From: Hymenolepis diminuta | Taxonomy: Eukaryota; Platyhelminthes; Cestoda; Cyclophyllidea; Hymenolepididae | Direction: 5' to 3' | NCBI GenBank assembly: GCA_900708905.1 | Contig: CAADRB010000007.1 | Location: forward strand, 2,253,969 to 2,317,968 | Length of the DNA: 64,000 nucleotides | Shown: piece by piece, positions 50,899 through 64,000 of the stretch | Layout: the number at the start of each line of letters is the position of its first letter | How positions within the stretch are numbered: position 1 is the first letter of the stretch | Position numbers and translations under genes: made by a program | The notes under the pieces: model-generated | Seen by the model: only the letters and a program-made list of their open reading frames with translations | The model's database searches: none | What the model was told of the DNA's origin: nothing

Positions 50899-52921
50899 AA
50901 CCTTGGTTATTTTTATGTTATTTGTTTTGCGACTAGAAATTGCAAGTTTCATTTTCTGTTTTTCTAGGAGTGCTTAAGGTGTCCTCAGATGCCTTACGCA
51001 ACGAGGGCTATATTTTCTAATTTGAAAATTAAACTTACAAGGTCATGAGTTATAGAAGAAATTTGCCTTATTACTTTCTGAAGCCAACAAGAAGAGGGTT
51101 GTTCAGGTAATCAAATTAGAAAAAACCCTTTTAGTAAAAATAAACATCTTGTCTCTGCCGATGATCAATTCGTTCTCTGCATGTGAGCCCTTATAATCAT
51201 TTACATTGCATATGACAATGCAAGCTTTAATCCTGGAGTAGCAAATAGCAGAATAGCCAAATATGGAATGAAATAGCTACTGAAAAGAAATGTACAAACG
51301 GTTGCAAGCCTGTAAAGAAGAAACTGGCTATGTAGACACTTCCATTTTGAGCTGGTGGATGTGTGCTTTCATAAAATTATTTCAAATTTAAGATAATTTA
51401 TCAATGAATTTAACTTTCAGAATCAAACATTACGATTCACTGATGGGAAAGGAATAAGGAGAAAGGATTATCGTAAACTCACACATGGCTACTAGGAATT
51501 GAAAATTATGCGTACTATTCTTCAAATAAATGGATTTATTGTTTAAACAGAATGGTATTTTATCATACTCAAAGTCCCGACTATTTTTGAATTCATCAAC
51601 TACAAGTTATAAAAGGTATCTAATTGGACGGAACAAATGAGGTATTTTAATTTTACCCACAATAATATCAAAATTAACCATTTTTAATAGTGAAAAATTG
51701 CTGGAATCGGTTAACATGCAGTCTGTTGTATAATTAAAGGGAAGAAATAAAAATACCCCTGGATTAACGTGAAGACTTCAGAGTCTTACATTAATGAGTT
51801 TTCGGATTTAGGCCGTAGTTCGTGTTTCGGAAATCTACTTTTATGAGTCGTTTTATGGATTTTAGAAAAGTCGATATCTAATATTTATTGGTTGGTGTTT
51901 TAATCATGATAGCTAGTCCGGCTATTTCAATTCAATCAGTATTCCAATAGTTGAGAAAGCAAAAGGACCTTAGTAGAGATGAGATAGGTAAATATTTTAG
52001 GTTTACAGAGCTCTGTAAGCCCATTCAATGTGAATAAATAAAGCAGAAACTAGGACAAATAATTGTTCAAATATGTGAGAAAAAGATTTTTATCACAGGG
52101 TTTTCAAATTGAAACTTGCCTTCTATTCGATGAGTTAAAATTTATAAATCACTCCATTTTATAGTTCAGTAAAATATTACAATTTTTTTTGCACATTTTC
52201 CTGCCATCACAAGTAAGAGAGGTGCTTTATTTTAAAAGACGTCCATTTTGAGTTTCATCTGACTAGCTTTTTCATTCAAAGCAAAGGGGACGAAATCATT
52301 AACTTTCACTCCATTTTTTTGAGGCAAAAGTTATGCACCAATCTACCCAATTTAATTAATACGATTAATTCAAAGTTATTGTAGAATAAAATGTTTAAAA
52401 ATTATGTTGAGAGCATTAAGCGGATTCATCGAGAGCGAAATCAAACCATTAACATCCAAGTAGTGTTTATTCAACGATTAATGAAAGGCTTCGGTTTTTA
52501 AAGCCATATGCTTCACCGGAATTCCTTCTCTTCAAGTTACATAAAATTCTATTGTGCACAAAGGTGGAAATTAAATCTCCAAGAGGAGAAATAATAAAAA
52601 TGAGCCCCATTTGTCTTTCCTTCTATCTTCGCCAATAATCGGCATAGTTGGCATTCTATAGACTATGCAGGGGAAATTCACAAAACATCTCTCGTCTGTG
52701 CATTTTTCTCTGTCGCTTCAATATGGTTGCATAAATAAATAAGGAAAAAAAATTGGCTGAAAGACGGAACTTGTTAAATAATAATAATATGGTTCATTGG
52801 AAACTAGTTTTCATTTTATTGTATTATAATTTAGAATAACTATTAATATATAACGGAACTTAAAAGTTATTTAAATAATTATCTTAGATTCTTAAATAAT
52901 ATAAAATAACTCTGACTTATA
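50899..52921. other. Intergenic stretch without recognised gene
   Basis: Right flank of the transposase relic; the element's 3' noncoding end presumably falls within the first hundred or so bases, but no inverted repeat to the left side is evident. Otherwise AT-rich with frequent stops. Confidence 0.55.
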
Positions 52922-53130
52922 GGCCTGCTCGGTCTCTTTATGTGTTACGCCCTTTTGACCTTTACTTCTCCTCTAGCTCTCAGCTGCGAAATCAGGCAAT
53001 CCCTTAGGCGTATGCCATTTCATCGGGCTCTCTAAACCCAGGTTGCCCTTGCTTAGTACTGGTGCTTTCCTCTCCTCTTCCGATCCCGCTTTTTACTCCT
53101 TTCTCCTTTACCTTCCCATTCTTTCCTAAT
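52922..53130 (+). repeat. Diverged dispersed repeat, family R1, copy 3
   Basis: A G+C-richer, pyrimidine-rich island with sharp borders to AT-rich DNA on both sides. The head GGCCTGCTCGGTCTC matches 10891, and the block from 52988 (GAAATCAGG) to about 53130 matches 10979-11108; part of it also matches 25790-25900. It may extend to about 53200. No protein frame is shared with the other copies, and no tRNA-like promoter was seen. Confidence 0.55.
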
Positions 53131-56100
53131 TATTTATCATACGCCTGGTCATTAGTAACTCTGAGTTTTCTCATTCGGGGAAGGCTGATGCGTCTATAGG
53201 TTCATGGTGGCATATTTAGTCTAATTTAGCCTGGCTTCTAAAATAACTTCACTTGAGATTAGATTAATTTTAAATTAAAGACTTTTATCCTAATTTAAAA
53301 GGTTTGTAATATTTTTAATGAAATAAATTCGTTTATAATTTGTATATACACCTAACTATTTAACTATTAACTATATGAAAAGCAATATATTTTCATTATC
53401 TTTCATTTAGTTGTAATTTAATTTGTATCTTATGTTAATATTTTGAATACAAATAATGTAAATTTAATTAATCTGTGGAAAGTTATTTGTTTACTTAACG
53501 GAGATGAATCCGCAATTTTTGAATTTTGGCGTAAAACCTAATCATACTACATGTATTAATCAGGAAATAATTTAAAATTTAATAAAATCTATTAATATTT
53601 TAATCGATTAAAGCCTTTCGTTTTGTAATTTAACATTTTAATTTAAAATAAACTTCCTCCTCTACTAAGCGCCATTTTTATTATGTGAGTCAACTCGCGA
53701 GCGAAATGTGAAGAGGAAGCGCCGTAACGGCAGAGAGCGAGGAACATTTTACTACCGAAGTAGACACATTGCTCAACTACATCGACCGTTCTTGTTTCCT
53801 TTTAAGTCAGCCAAATACGCCCTTTAGCTAAAAAAAGCAACTTTAACCCCTCGGATAACTTTCAATTACCGATAATCCCAGCGATTGACTTGATGATATT
53901 TAAATATCTGTGTTATTTAAAAACGAATAATAATTAACTAGCCCTCAAATTAACACTAATGCTTTTTGAAATGTTCAAATTATTTACCTTATATTGATTT
54001 GATTGATATAATAATCAAAGCGAACGTTTATTGGCATGAATTTAGATTAATCAAGAAATTATTATCAAATGTAAGCATATGAACGTCTATTATTAAATTT
54101 GTGGTTAAACCTCGTATATTTGTTTAAAATCTTGAAGATAAAATTAATCCTGTCACTTATTCGACTCAAAATCGCGTTCATTTATTATTATTCAAAGTTT
54201 TGAGTCCACAGAGAATATCAATTTCCAAGTATTTGCAATTTTCACTTTTTCATCCTATCACAAATAGATTATATTGTCAAACTATGCACAACACCAAACC
54301 CTGTTAATTATGAAATTGAATAATTTAAAATTTCATAATTAAATAAATTTTTAACTGAATTCCGATTTCTTTGTTGTTTTTCAGTCATGAATTAATCTGA
54401 TTTGGTAAACAATAATAAAGCAGACAAAAGTTTTACTTCCTTTATTTGCAAATGCATATTCAGATTTCATACCACTAATCTGACCGTTCGGAGGATGACA
54501 AATGACAACAATGTTGTTTCTTATTTCCTCTCGGTGGACTCTGAAAGTTAAAAATCCTTTACCACTGTGTATTATAATTGTAAGTCGAAATAAGTGTACA
54601 ATATAAAGATTATATGGATATTTACAACACTACTTCTATGGCATTTATGTTGAAATTTTGCACCTCAAACCGAATCTCGCCAGAACTCTAAACGATGATA
54701 GGCGCTAATACAAATTAGTAAATATTTTTTAGACTGCAACCAATTTATCTAACTTAGGATACAATTTTTTTCCAATTTCGAGATTTTGGCATTCCAAATG
54801 CCACTACTACCGACCCTCTCTTTGCATTGATGTTTTCAACGTCAATTTTAATATGTTCTTGGTTATTTTGACTCCAATGTTTCCGCTCTACTAAATGAAG
54901 CACTGGTATAAAAGGTCAGAGCCCGTCGATTACTTGGCAAGCTCTTGAAACTTGAAAATCTTGATATTTCCATACAGTGCCAATTTTAATTTTCCTGTAG
55001 AGTTAGTAAACGTACTAGTTGAACCGAAAATTCTAAGGTTTTGAAGTCTTGAATACTGTTTATTACTCATCTTAATCGAGATTTCATTGACTTAGACAAA
55101 TTAAAATTTTTATTAATTTTAATTTAATAAAATATTGTGCCTTATTAATTTCTTATTGAGGAGTAAGGAAGGCTTATTGGGGGATATCAGTCTTCAAATT
55201 TTTACATTACGCATTTGGTTGAGACCCGCTTTCCCTCTTTTTGAAACAGCGTGAATTTAATAATCAAATGAATTGATGAGATATCCAATCGCTGACTTAA
55301 ATTTTGCATCCGTACCAACTGCTTTAATATCTTTTGAGCCCAATGAATAATTAATTATCATGTTTTTTTCTCTCTGCAAAGAATTTCCTTCTCTGATAAA
55401 AATACTCTCGAATTTAAGACATCTTAAATGAAGTTAATAGCAGCTAGTCGGAAAGAAGTAACATAACATAAGACAAGTCACTGCTTACTGAATATGATAT
55501 AATTTTCACTCTCTGAATTAAAATTCCTAAAGCAACTGATGTCAGTATTTATTTTCTCAAAGCAAACACTCTTGTCTGTGAAATTACCTTCTCTGAAGAA
55601 GTTTAAATCTTCCTCCAAATTGCGCCTCAATAAAACAGATTTAAAGTTTGCACAACCTTTTTAAAATGGTAAAAAATTTAGCCGCTGTTATAAAGCTAAA
55701 AAAAGGATTCTCTTTTGTACATTTTAATAAGTATTTATATTATATTTTTTTTTGTTTTAGCTTTCGAATAATAATAATAACTTTTTATTAATGAAAAAAA
55801 TGCATTAATTTCATAAAAGGTACAGAGGAGAGATAAGTTCTCCCGCATATTCATTAATAAATTATGCAATAAATCTTTTTTAGTTTCAGACGAGTAAAGT
55901 ATACTAATACTTCATTTGACTTTTATATATCTCTTTTGTTATTTGCATTCATTACTGAGATAATATCACCTCGTTAAGTTATTTATTTACTGCAATAATC
56001 TTCTCTTAACCCTTTTTAAACAGATTCTCTACTATTTGAGGCTTCTTGCGATTAAAATACTTATTTAAGTAAATGCTTTCTGTTTCAAACTTAGAACCAT

Positions 56101-57196
56101 GTATGTAGACAAGTTTATTTCAGTAGATGTCCCATTTTTACTGGAGTGCTTGATTTAACATTGGTGTACGTTAGTCTGTAATTACAGTTCTGTCTATTGA
56201 GGGGTCAATAAAAGAGTTAGCTATAATTTCGGGAACTTAAGAGTGAACTGCTTGGAAATAAGAGGGGTAACAATAGCGGCAACTTCATTTGTTTGCAAAG
56301 ATAGTATGAATTGTACTATTGAGCCAGCAGACATGTAACTTTAGGGACATAGTTTGGGAAAAGTGCATAGGAATTTGGTTCATGGAACAAGTTCCTTTTA
56401 CTTCTCAACTCAGCGAAATATGTGGTGTTATTTCATTGTTGTTTAATTAAATTGGCTTTCTGAGGAGGCTCATGTTGACTTTTTCCTCAACATTTAGAAA
56501 AATAATATTTTATGCAATCCATTCTTTTATTAAATGCACTGGAAATAATGCTTGATCGTTCTGTCGGAGTAGTAATTTTCCCATCAGTAGAGCGAAATTT
56601 CATATCCATTTGGTAGTCTCGTGCCTCACTGTTTTTGAAGATTCAGATTTCAAATTTTACTTATTAGTAAAGTTAAGAATATGTTGCTAGCCACGAATTT
56701 AATCGGATTCTTTACAAGAAAAATAAAATAGGAGCGTTTTAAACGTTTTTTTTATTTTCCATTTAAATTCGCAGGCTTTACCCACCATGCTGATTTACAT
56801 AACTCATGTTCTAACAGTCGTTCACAGTTCCACGCCAGAAAAAAAATTAACTGATTAGAAAAGGAAGCCGAGTGTAAAAAAATGACCTTTAAATAAATTC
56901 AAAATTAATATGTATATGTTTGCTGCTAATTCATTTATTTAATAATAATAAAGTCAGTATTTCATAACACTACCAAACGCTAGGCTCTAGTTGGATTCAG
57001 TCCGAGAGAGAAAAACAGGAAGAGAGTGGAAGTAAGATAATTGGGTCTGACATGCGACGACAGAGATAGATATCTAACTACCATCAACCACCACCAATAA
57101 CACACGCCCACCTACCTCTCCAGTCGTTACTAAAATGCCATTCTCAGTAGTATCTCCACCATCTATCCCCGCCCCCCCCGCTACTCAATCACTCAC
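53131..57196. other. Intergenic stretch without recognised gene
   Basis: Very AT-rich sequence with almost no open frames; a short CpG-richer island at 53690-53770 stands out. The last 200 bases become C-rich and contain a run of eight C at about 57172-57179. Confidence 0.6.
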
Positions 57197-57410
57197 CGGT
57201 CGCGTTCACCTCTGCGTTACTGTCTCGAATCCAAGATGCTGCCATTAAGAATGCGTAGAGATAAGCAATAATAAGACTTAAATAAATCGTAATCTCTAAC
57301 CTTGTATTATCCCCACTTGATTTATGAGTATTTGATAATGGTTGGTGGCTTAAGAAATAATCAAATAATATTTTAATTGAAATGCTCCTGTAACTTACCA
57401 CTATAGTCAT
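57197..57410 (-). other. Candidate 5' coding exon, unidentified
   Basis: On the minus strand an open frame ends at CGACCG followed by GTGAGT (57196-57191), an excellent donor. A short version starts at ATG 57245 and encodes MAASWIRDSNAEVNATG; a longer in-frame version adds a hydrophobic stretch (IYLSLIIAYLYAFL) that could serve as a signal peptide or anchor. The area is richer in CpG than its surroundings, as first exons often are. No downstream exon was identified, and it cannot join in frame to the receptor, which has a stop just before its ATG. Confidence 0.22.
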
Positions 57411-59010
57411 TAAGTATGAAAAAGGTCATAAATGCACATTTCGATTTCTATCCTTAATTACATTGGAAAAGTTTTTTCAGAACAGCTAAACCTCAAAAGG
57501 TAAAGCCGAAGGGAGTCACTGTGTCTCGGGAAGATTTGTACATCAGTTTAAATAACTGTTTCATAAAGTGAAGTCTAGAATTCGTAATCGTTTCATTTAA
57601 TCAAAAATGACTGCAAACTTTACCTCTGGTCGATTACGCAGTCTGAATAAATTTACCAAGAAAGGACTATATTTTATACGGTAATCTATTGGTACTAAAT
57701 CTTTCTGCTTACGAAAACCTTCTAAAAAAAGAAGTATTGTGGGATCTTGAATGCATCTATAAAGGGACAAAAGAGGATTTGTTTCAAGAATTTCGCATAA
57801 TATTATATTGGCGTTAGAGTAACAACTAACAGAAACAACGGCAGTTCTAGAGCAGAACACCAAGAGCTGACTAGACGGGTAAGGGAGAGAAAAGGCACAA
57901 ATGCGATGAGAGAGCTAGCGAAGGAGCAGGTGTATGACCAGCATGTCTGTGCTAATGTGTGTGGGAGTACAAAAGCAGTTTATACCAGTCACTTGGGCAA
58001 GGACGTGCATGAGGACATTAGTGTAGGCGTACTTTTAATGAAATGAGACGGTCACAGAAAAGGAGAACCGATAAACGCGTTTACATAAGGCAGATGGAAG
58101 TTTTGCTTCATAAGGACATAAAGGCATGATTGTGGCTTCGTGGATGAAAAGCCGAAGTACTTTCATAGAGGATGCAAATAAAGAGTAATTTCAGATATCC
58201 ACAGAGCGTCATTCTTTAATTATTTTAATAAACTCGCAGTGGAAACTGCAGAACGGATGAAGTGACTGGAAGACTGTCAATTGGAGACGCTGCTGGCAAG
58301 ATACTGGGTGACAGCAGCAACAAGTTCAGAAATCTGTTATTGGAAATGTCAATATATTTGGTAAAATGGGTCTAACTGAGCATAGGTGAGTTGAGAACCA
58401 TAGTTTTCAACTACTAGAACCTAAAACTTTGCCGCCATAAAATCATTTAATTTTGGGCGATCCAAGAGGCAGGCTCTCCTCTGTTTTCAACCCTGTCAGA
58501 AGTGTTTTTAATTTGGGGTTGCAGAATGCAGAAAATGTAAATCATTTCGTGAAAATTGACATCCTGTGTTCATAATAACTTTCCGTTTATTTGTAGGCTG
58601 TTACATATTTGAACATGCGGGAACATTGCTCAAATGTTTCAATTTGAGTACGGGGTAGAAAATTTTCGTCCAGGCAGTTCGAGATTCTTACTGTTCAGTA
58701 TTCAGCTCAGAAAAAGTATGAGTTTTTATTTTTGTTGCCTTTAAAAAGGCCTTCAAAGAGGCTTGAGTAAAAATAGTATACAACTGTAGGGATGATATTC
58801 TTATATATAGTGCTTTAAAAACCCTTATCTTTAATGATATTTGAAGGTTTCGAATATTGGCGTAAAATTACCATTATTTCCCCGACACTGATTGATACTT
58901 TTGCCTTTTATTCAAATTTCAAAATTTCAAATGCTTCATAATATCTTAAACGTATTTTCAGAGTATATTCCACTTAGAAGAAAATGGAAGTTTAGTACAC
59001 ATTTTAGTGT
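57411..59010. other. Intergenic stretch without recognised gene
   Basis: Bases 57860-58180 are purine-rich and richer in G+C, followed by AT-rich DNA. The minus-strand frame at 57597-57863 (88 codons) shows no domain. Confidence 0.55.
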
Positions 59011-59120
59011 AAGAGACGGCTGGGTTAAGTCAGAGCGCCAAGTGCTCACTAAGCAGAAAGTTAAAATTTGACCGTCGGTACCTCAAAAGCAATTAAACAG
59101 TTGAGTTGAACTAAATACCC
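59011..59120 (+). repeat. Direct repeat R3, left copy
   Basis: It matches 59883-59982 in the same orientation, about 860 bases apart. In the best 40 bases (59080-59119 against 59942-59981) I counted 32 identities. Shared blocks include GTGCTCA, AAAGTTAAA, TCAAAAGCA and GTTGA. The left copy carries about nine extra bases near 59031. Confidence 0.65.
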
Positions 59121-59882
59121 GAATCCATTCCAGACAATTTGTATTTTGAAGCAGAAATTATAAATACTCTTACTATTATATTTAATTTGTGCTTTATTAT
59201 TACTTTAGGCGACAGTAAAAGGTATGTAAAGCTTATCCCATGGTTATTCAACAATGAGTCCCAGATCACTGGAATAAAATGAGTGAACAAAGATGAAATA
59301 TGTTAAAACAGGAGATATAATGAAGGATTTGAATTGGAGAGTGCAGAAAACGGAGTAGTTACAAATAGTAAAATTATTTTCGACTTTTTAGTCTGCATTC
59401 ATGCCGCCAGACTAGCGGCGATAAAGACTGCGATGGAACTCCTTATTTTAAATCAAACAAAAGAATAGGCTTTCGGCTTAATAGTAAACATTAATAAGAG
59501 ATACTATTCAAAATTTAGATTATGCATAATCATTTGAATTTCACTTTTTGAACCGCTCAGTTCTAAATTATGGCCATGGGTTTTAGATTGCAGTCCCCAA
59601 CATTCTTTACTTCCATTGGAACCCAATATCGCCTTTACATTAGAGAAAATGGTCTTCCAATTCCAATAATCTACCACTCTTTTAAGCATTTAAATGTCTC
59701 GAAATATTTATAAGAAGTCAAATTTCGATCGCTTTCTAATTAAAATAAGCAAAAAATTAATTTTTCCTGGTTTGTCTGAAGTGTTGTGCCAAATACTTAG
59801 GCTTTATTTACATATATCCAGAAAAAAATAAAGTTACCCCTAATTGGAATATCTAGTTTATAAACAAGCATGTTTTTATTAA

Positions 59883-59982
59883 AGAAGAGCCGAGAGTTAA
59901 ATGTGCTCATTTTACCGAAAAGTTAAACTTTACCTAAAACTACTTCAAAAGCACTTAAACCGTTGAATTAAATTAAACGCCA
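59883..59982 (+). repeat. Direct repeat R3, right copy
   Basis: Partner of 59011-59120; the same blocks occur in the same order with small gaps. The pair could be ends of one element, two insertions of a short element, or a local duplication. The 760 bases between them contain no recognisable gene. Confidence 0.65.
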
Positions 59983-62900
59983 GTTGGTATGATCAAAAAT
60001 TCACAATTTATTATTTGATTATATTAAATGGAAAAAAGGTGTAGTATACTTGTAGAAAAAATTTTAACCTTTCATCAAGTTTCATTATTTAAAAGTATAA
60101 TAAGATTGAATGAAGGCTCAAATTTTAAAAAAATTTATGAATTTAGATTTTTGAAAGCAAACAAAATTGCAACTTCATATAATGAATAAATAATTTTTTC
60201 GCTACTTAAACAATTCATAAAATATTTTAATAAATATTTTGCGATTATGAAAAAAAGAAATATTTTTTTTATCTAATACATATTCCTACATTAGTGTTTA
60301 TTCAATGATTTAATAAATTCATGAAAATGACACGTATAATTTATTTAAATTGTCCTCCTCATTTGATAAAAAAGATAAAATAATTTTGTGATCATTTTTT
60401 AGTGACTTTATTCCCAATGGTTGCTAAACTGATATTATAATTGGTTAATCTTTTCGGCGCTATTTTCTGTCTTTTTTCAAAGTTCTCTCTCCTAGGTTGT
60501 TCAGAGATCTTTCCCAATTATTTAATATACATTTATATAAAGCATGGCAACTTTTCCCCATTACTCTTTATTAAAGTTGCCACCATCTTTCTGTTTACCA
60601 CAAATATTTATATTTTGTCACCATTCTTGTGGTAATTAAATTCATAAAGATGGAAGGGGCAAAATGTCAACTAGTTGTCACTGTTCAATACTTGAATCCC
60701 CCCTTAATAAACTTCTCCTGTGAGTGACAATGAAATATTTAGTCCTCAACTCATGTCATCTGACTTTATAAATAAAACCGCAGCAAACTTATTAGATGCT
60801 TTAATTTTCAACTGTCCATGAAATCATTCTAGTTTAATCAAATCTAAGTTGCGAATATTTTTGCTGCTCAAGTTCATCGTTTTAGAGATATAATGAAAAA
60901 GTTCTTGACGTTTTTCTTCGTATGAAGAAAAAAGTAATATATAGTGACAGATGTAGTTGGAAATACTAGTGGCTGCATCACGCAATTGGGAAATACACAA
61001 GATTATCGTGGCTGGAAAACATTCTTCTCATCCTGTCTTGCCTCTCTCTGTCGACAAAAGAATAAAAGTGTTAATTTGGAAGATTACTACTCAAGAAAAT
61101 CACAATAGGATAATTTGATTAATAAAATATATATCAAATATTTTGAAATGATATAATAACAAATAGAAGTCGTATTTCTAATTAAGAGTTTGATCCAATT
61201 CTTTTTAACTTATGATGGTGTCAAATACCTTACTCTTTAATTTTTATTTACTTCGTTTTTTTATATTTTCGTTCGTTTTCGTTTTAAACCACTTCCTACA
61301 ATTTTTTATATGTGATCTTTTAGAGTTATTCCGGATACACCTGATGCTCAATAGTAAATTTCAACTCCATTTCTGTGTAATTTTATTATATAAGCAAAGT
61401 AATCTTTTCATTCGAAATAAAAATTTAATAAACACTAGTAAGTGAATATAATAACTCTAATAATTAAGATGGCTATTTGGACTTCAGCGCCTATTTCTAA
61501 ATTCCACTGACAATTAGTTCAAATCAGAAAATGTGGCGCCACCTTAATCTTCAATTCTAACAATTTGCATTTCATTGAACAATGTCTGTTATCCTGTGTT
61601 ACCACTTTTCTCTTAGACTACTATTATTACGGTAAAATTTTTTCAAAACAGCGCTTGCTATTCCAAATTCCAGCTTTATTATCCTCCAAGAAGAACAGAA
61701 ACGCTAACAAGCGAAAAGAATCGAGAAGTGAGGAATATAGTCAAAGCATCAAAATAAGCCTGATTTTATTTAAGTGGTAGATCCATTTAAATAGTCAAAC
61801 TTTAGCTAAATTTTCATGGTTCAGATTTTAAATTTCGGTCCTAATTCTCCAAATAAGATTATTCACAGATTGTTCAGAACTGAGGAATTTGAACGACTGA
61901 TAATTCCACCTTGATGAAATTTTTACTTTACCTGAACAATCAATGCCAGTTGAGACAACCTATGGAGTTTTACGACGCTGCATTCACCGAACTTACAAAT
62001 TTCAGTTTTGAAATTACAACAAATTTGCAAGAATAAAGTGAGGAATCTGTAGTAGTCATGCATTGAACGTAGATATTTCTGTTAATTATCTCGTCATTCT
62101 TCACTGGCTTTAGGAGGCAAGAACATTTAGTTAGATACATTTAAATAATTCCTATGGGAATTATTCCTTGTCTATTGTTAATGGGAATTTCAGAAACAAT
62201 AAGGTACACAAATAGAATCTTAGTGTTTTGAAAAGAAACAAACATCCTTCATATATTCACAATAATAACAAAATATAAGAGACAATACAAAACTTTACCC
62301 TACAGTATTTTTGTGCTATTTTAGTTGATTATTTATGGTATTTAATTCCTAATTTTTATTTAAGGTCTGTGCAACTGAGATCACTAAATACAGAAGGCGG
62401 ATTTTCGAAAATTGTTACTCATAAATAATGAATCTTTCGTACCACAAGATCGGCTCAAATGTGAAATTGTAGTCAAGTTAATTGCTTTCTAGTTTCTTGC
62501 CGTAGTACACTGTTTCAAATTCTCATGTTTTAATGCCAAAAAGTATGACATTGGAACGAATTTCGTCATTTATTCCCTGCTTCCCAATTGAATTAATATT
62601 TGAGGGGATTATTAGTAGGTCTGTTAAGATGTAATTTTTTCTTTGAATAGCTAAAATACTGCCATATTAAAAACAGCTAATATGATTTCAAAATAATAGA
62701 GCTTACTAGGGTAGAAGAAAAAACGTACAGTACGAGACCAGTATGGCCGTACCTACTCCGCTATTATAGTTACAGGGCGGTGTAGATGCTCCCTATTTAC
62801 AGCACATCACATTATAAACCGTACGTTTTGCTTGGCCTTGGTAGTGTAATGAATTTATTTTGTTTGAATCACTAGATAACGAGTGTTCACATCCGGTCGG

Positions 62901-64000
62901 CATGAGTGAGCCATTATAATTTTAAAATGGTTTCTCTCTCATTTAAGTAATGCAACAAGACTTGAGGTAGAGCTAGTTCGGGCTCTTCAATTCAATGGTT
63001 TGAGAATAGAATCCGACTAGCAATAAAGTATATTATGTTTCAAACAGCTAACCGCTTCTTTGTTTTATCACTAATGGTAAAGCAAAGAAATTTTGTAATT
63101 AACGTACTAAAATATTTAGACATCGGGAAAAGTAAATCAATCCAATGGAGACCGAATAGGCGGATAAGTTGGTAGAGCTTCGAGAGTTTAGACTTCTGTA
63201 TGAATAGATCGAAGGAAAGGGAATAGGACTAATGGTTAACAAGGAATGAACGACCTTCCCAAATATGAATACTGAGATTTTAGAATAAGCCAAGGTATAC
63301 TGTAGAATAGTGACGAAAATTCGAGAGAGAAAAACGGTAATGATGCACCGGACGAGAAGGAGCAGGAGCCAAATGTTCGCATTCATCGAATAAAATCCGG
63401 TCTGTTAATATTGACAAATTAGTCGAGCCACGGCAAGGCAGAGACAAATGATGCAGTGACCATCGATCCGATAGGGATGAAATTCAGTGAATAAACTTGA
63501 ATCACACGTGCATTCGAAATTAATAATAATTTTTTTATAAGACTGATTAAATTATCACTTAATTCGGAAATAATTTCGTGAAGCATTTGGAATGTAATCA
63601 TTCATGCGCCTTTATTTAAAATCTGCGTACTATAAGTTGGTTTTTTCATAAATTTCCTATCTCCCAATGCTCCACATTTTAAAATGAGAATTCGATCCAA
63701 TAGGTTTTTGTTTGAGTGAGCTTCGTAGTTCATCAATTGAATTAGGCGGCATGTTACGTCATCTACATTCAAATCGTTTTACTATTTTACTTGGTTTAAA
63801 TGTAAAGGAGAGGTGATAAAATCTTTTTTCGATCTTATATGTTAATTTAATTGTAAAAAAGAGTTGAACGAGTGCTTTTATCATTAAAAATGCAGCGCAA
63901 CAGAAATGGATGTTATTAAGCGTTCTGCATAACAAACTTTCGCTGACATATGAAAGGATAGTTTTGAATAATATGCAAATGTATGCTCGCGTCCTTTATA
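59983..64000. other. Intergenic stretch to the window end
   Basis: AT-rich. Bases 63110-63480 are G+C- and purine-richer and open on the minus strand (63386-63099, 95 codons) but have no recognised protein motif. Nothing else is supported. Confidence 0.55.

Overview
The window is animal nuclear DNA. It is AT-rich (about one third G+C by eye), with short coding exons separated by GT-AG introns, long stretches without genes, and decayed mobile elements. The two conserved proteins are an RPUSD2-type pseudouridine synthase and a biogenic-amine GPCR whose C-tail motif resembles invertebrate 5-HT7 receptors. Together with a mariner/maT-like transposase relic they point to an invertebrate, probably a protostome. 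I cannot name the species or phylum.

Layout. (1) Bases 203-1610, + strand: the last three exons of an RPUSD2-like RNA pseudouridine synthase. Its 5' part, with the catalytic motif, lies before the window. (2) Bases 1611-36438: about 35 kb with no gene I can support. It holds old diverged dispersed repeats, a tRNA-like element, several hairpins and a few weak open frames. (3) Bases 36439-45849, - strand: a serotonin-type GPCR in three coding exons. I found the 82-base middle exon (41798-41879) by hand; it restores the frame and completes transmembrane helices 6-7, giving 671 residues. (4) Bases 42477-42836, - strand: a single-exon gene for a small secreted, Tyr/Pro-rich protein, inside the first coding intron of the GPCR and on the same strand, with its own promoter-like motifs. 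(5) Bases 45850-64000: noncoding apart from a broken maT/mariner-like transposase (50057-50898), more repeat copies, a tandemly spaced repeat pair near 59-60 kb, and a CpG-richer patch near 57.2 kb that may hold a 5' exon.

How the genes relate. The synthase modifies RNA, the GPCR should sense an amine transmitter at the plasma membrane, and the nested gene should export a small peptide or protein. Only the last two are physically linked. No operon, CRISPR array or wholly new multi-gene system is visible. The most notable points are the nested secreted gene, the complete receptor model, and four hand-detected repeat families that no coding feature explains.
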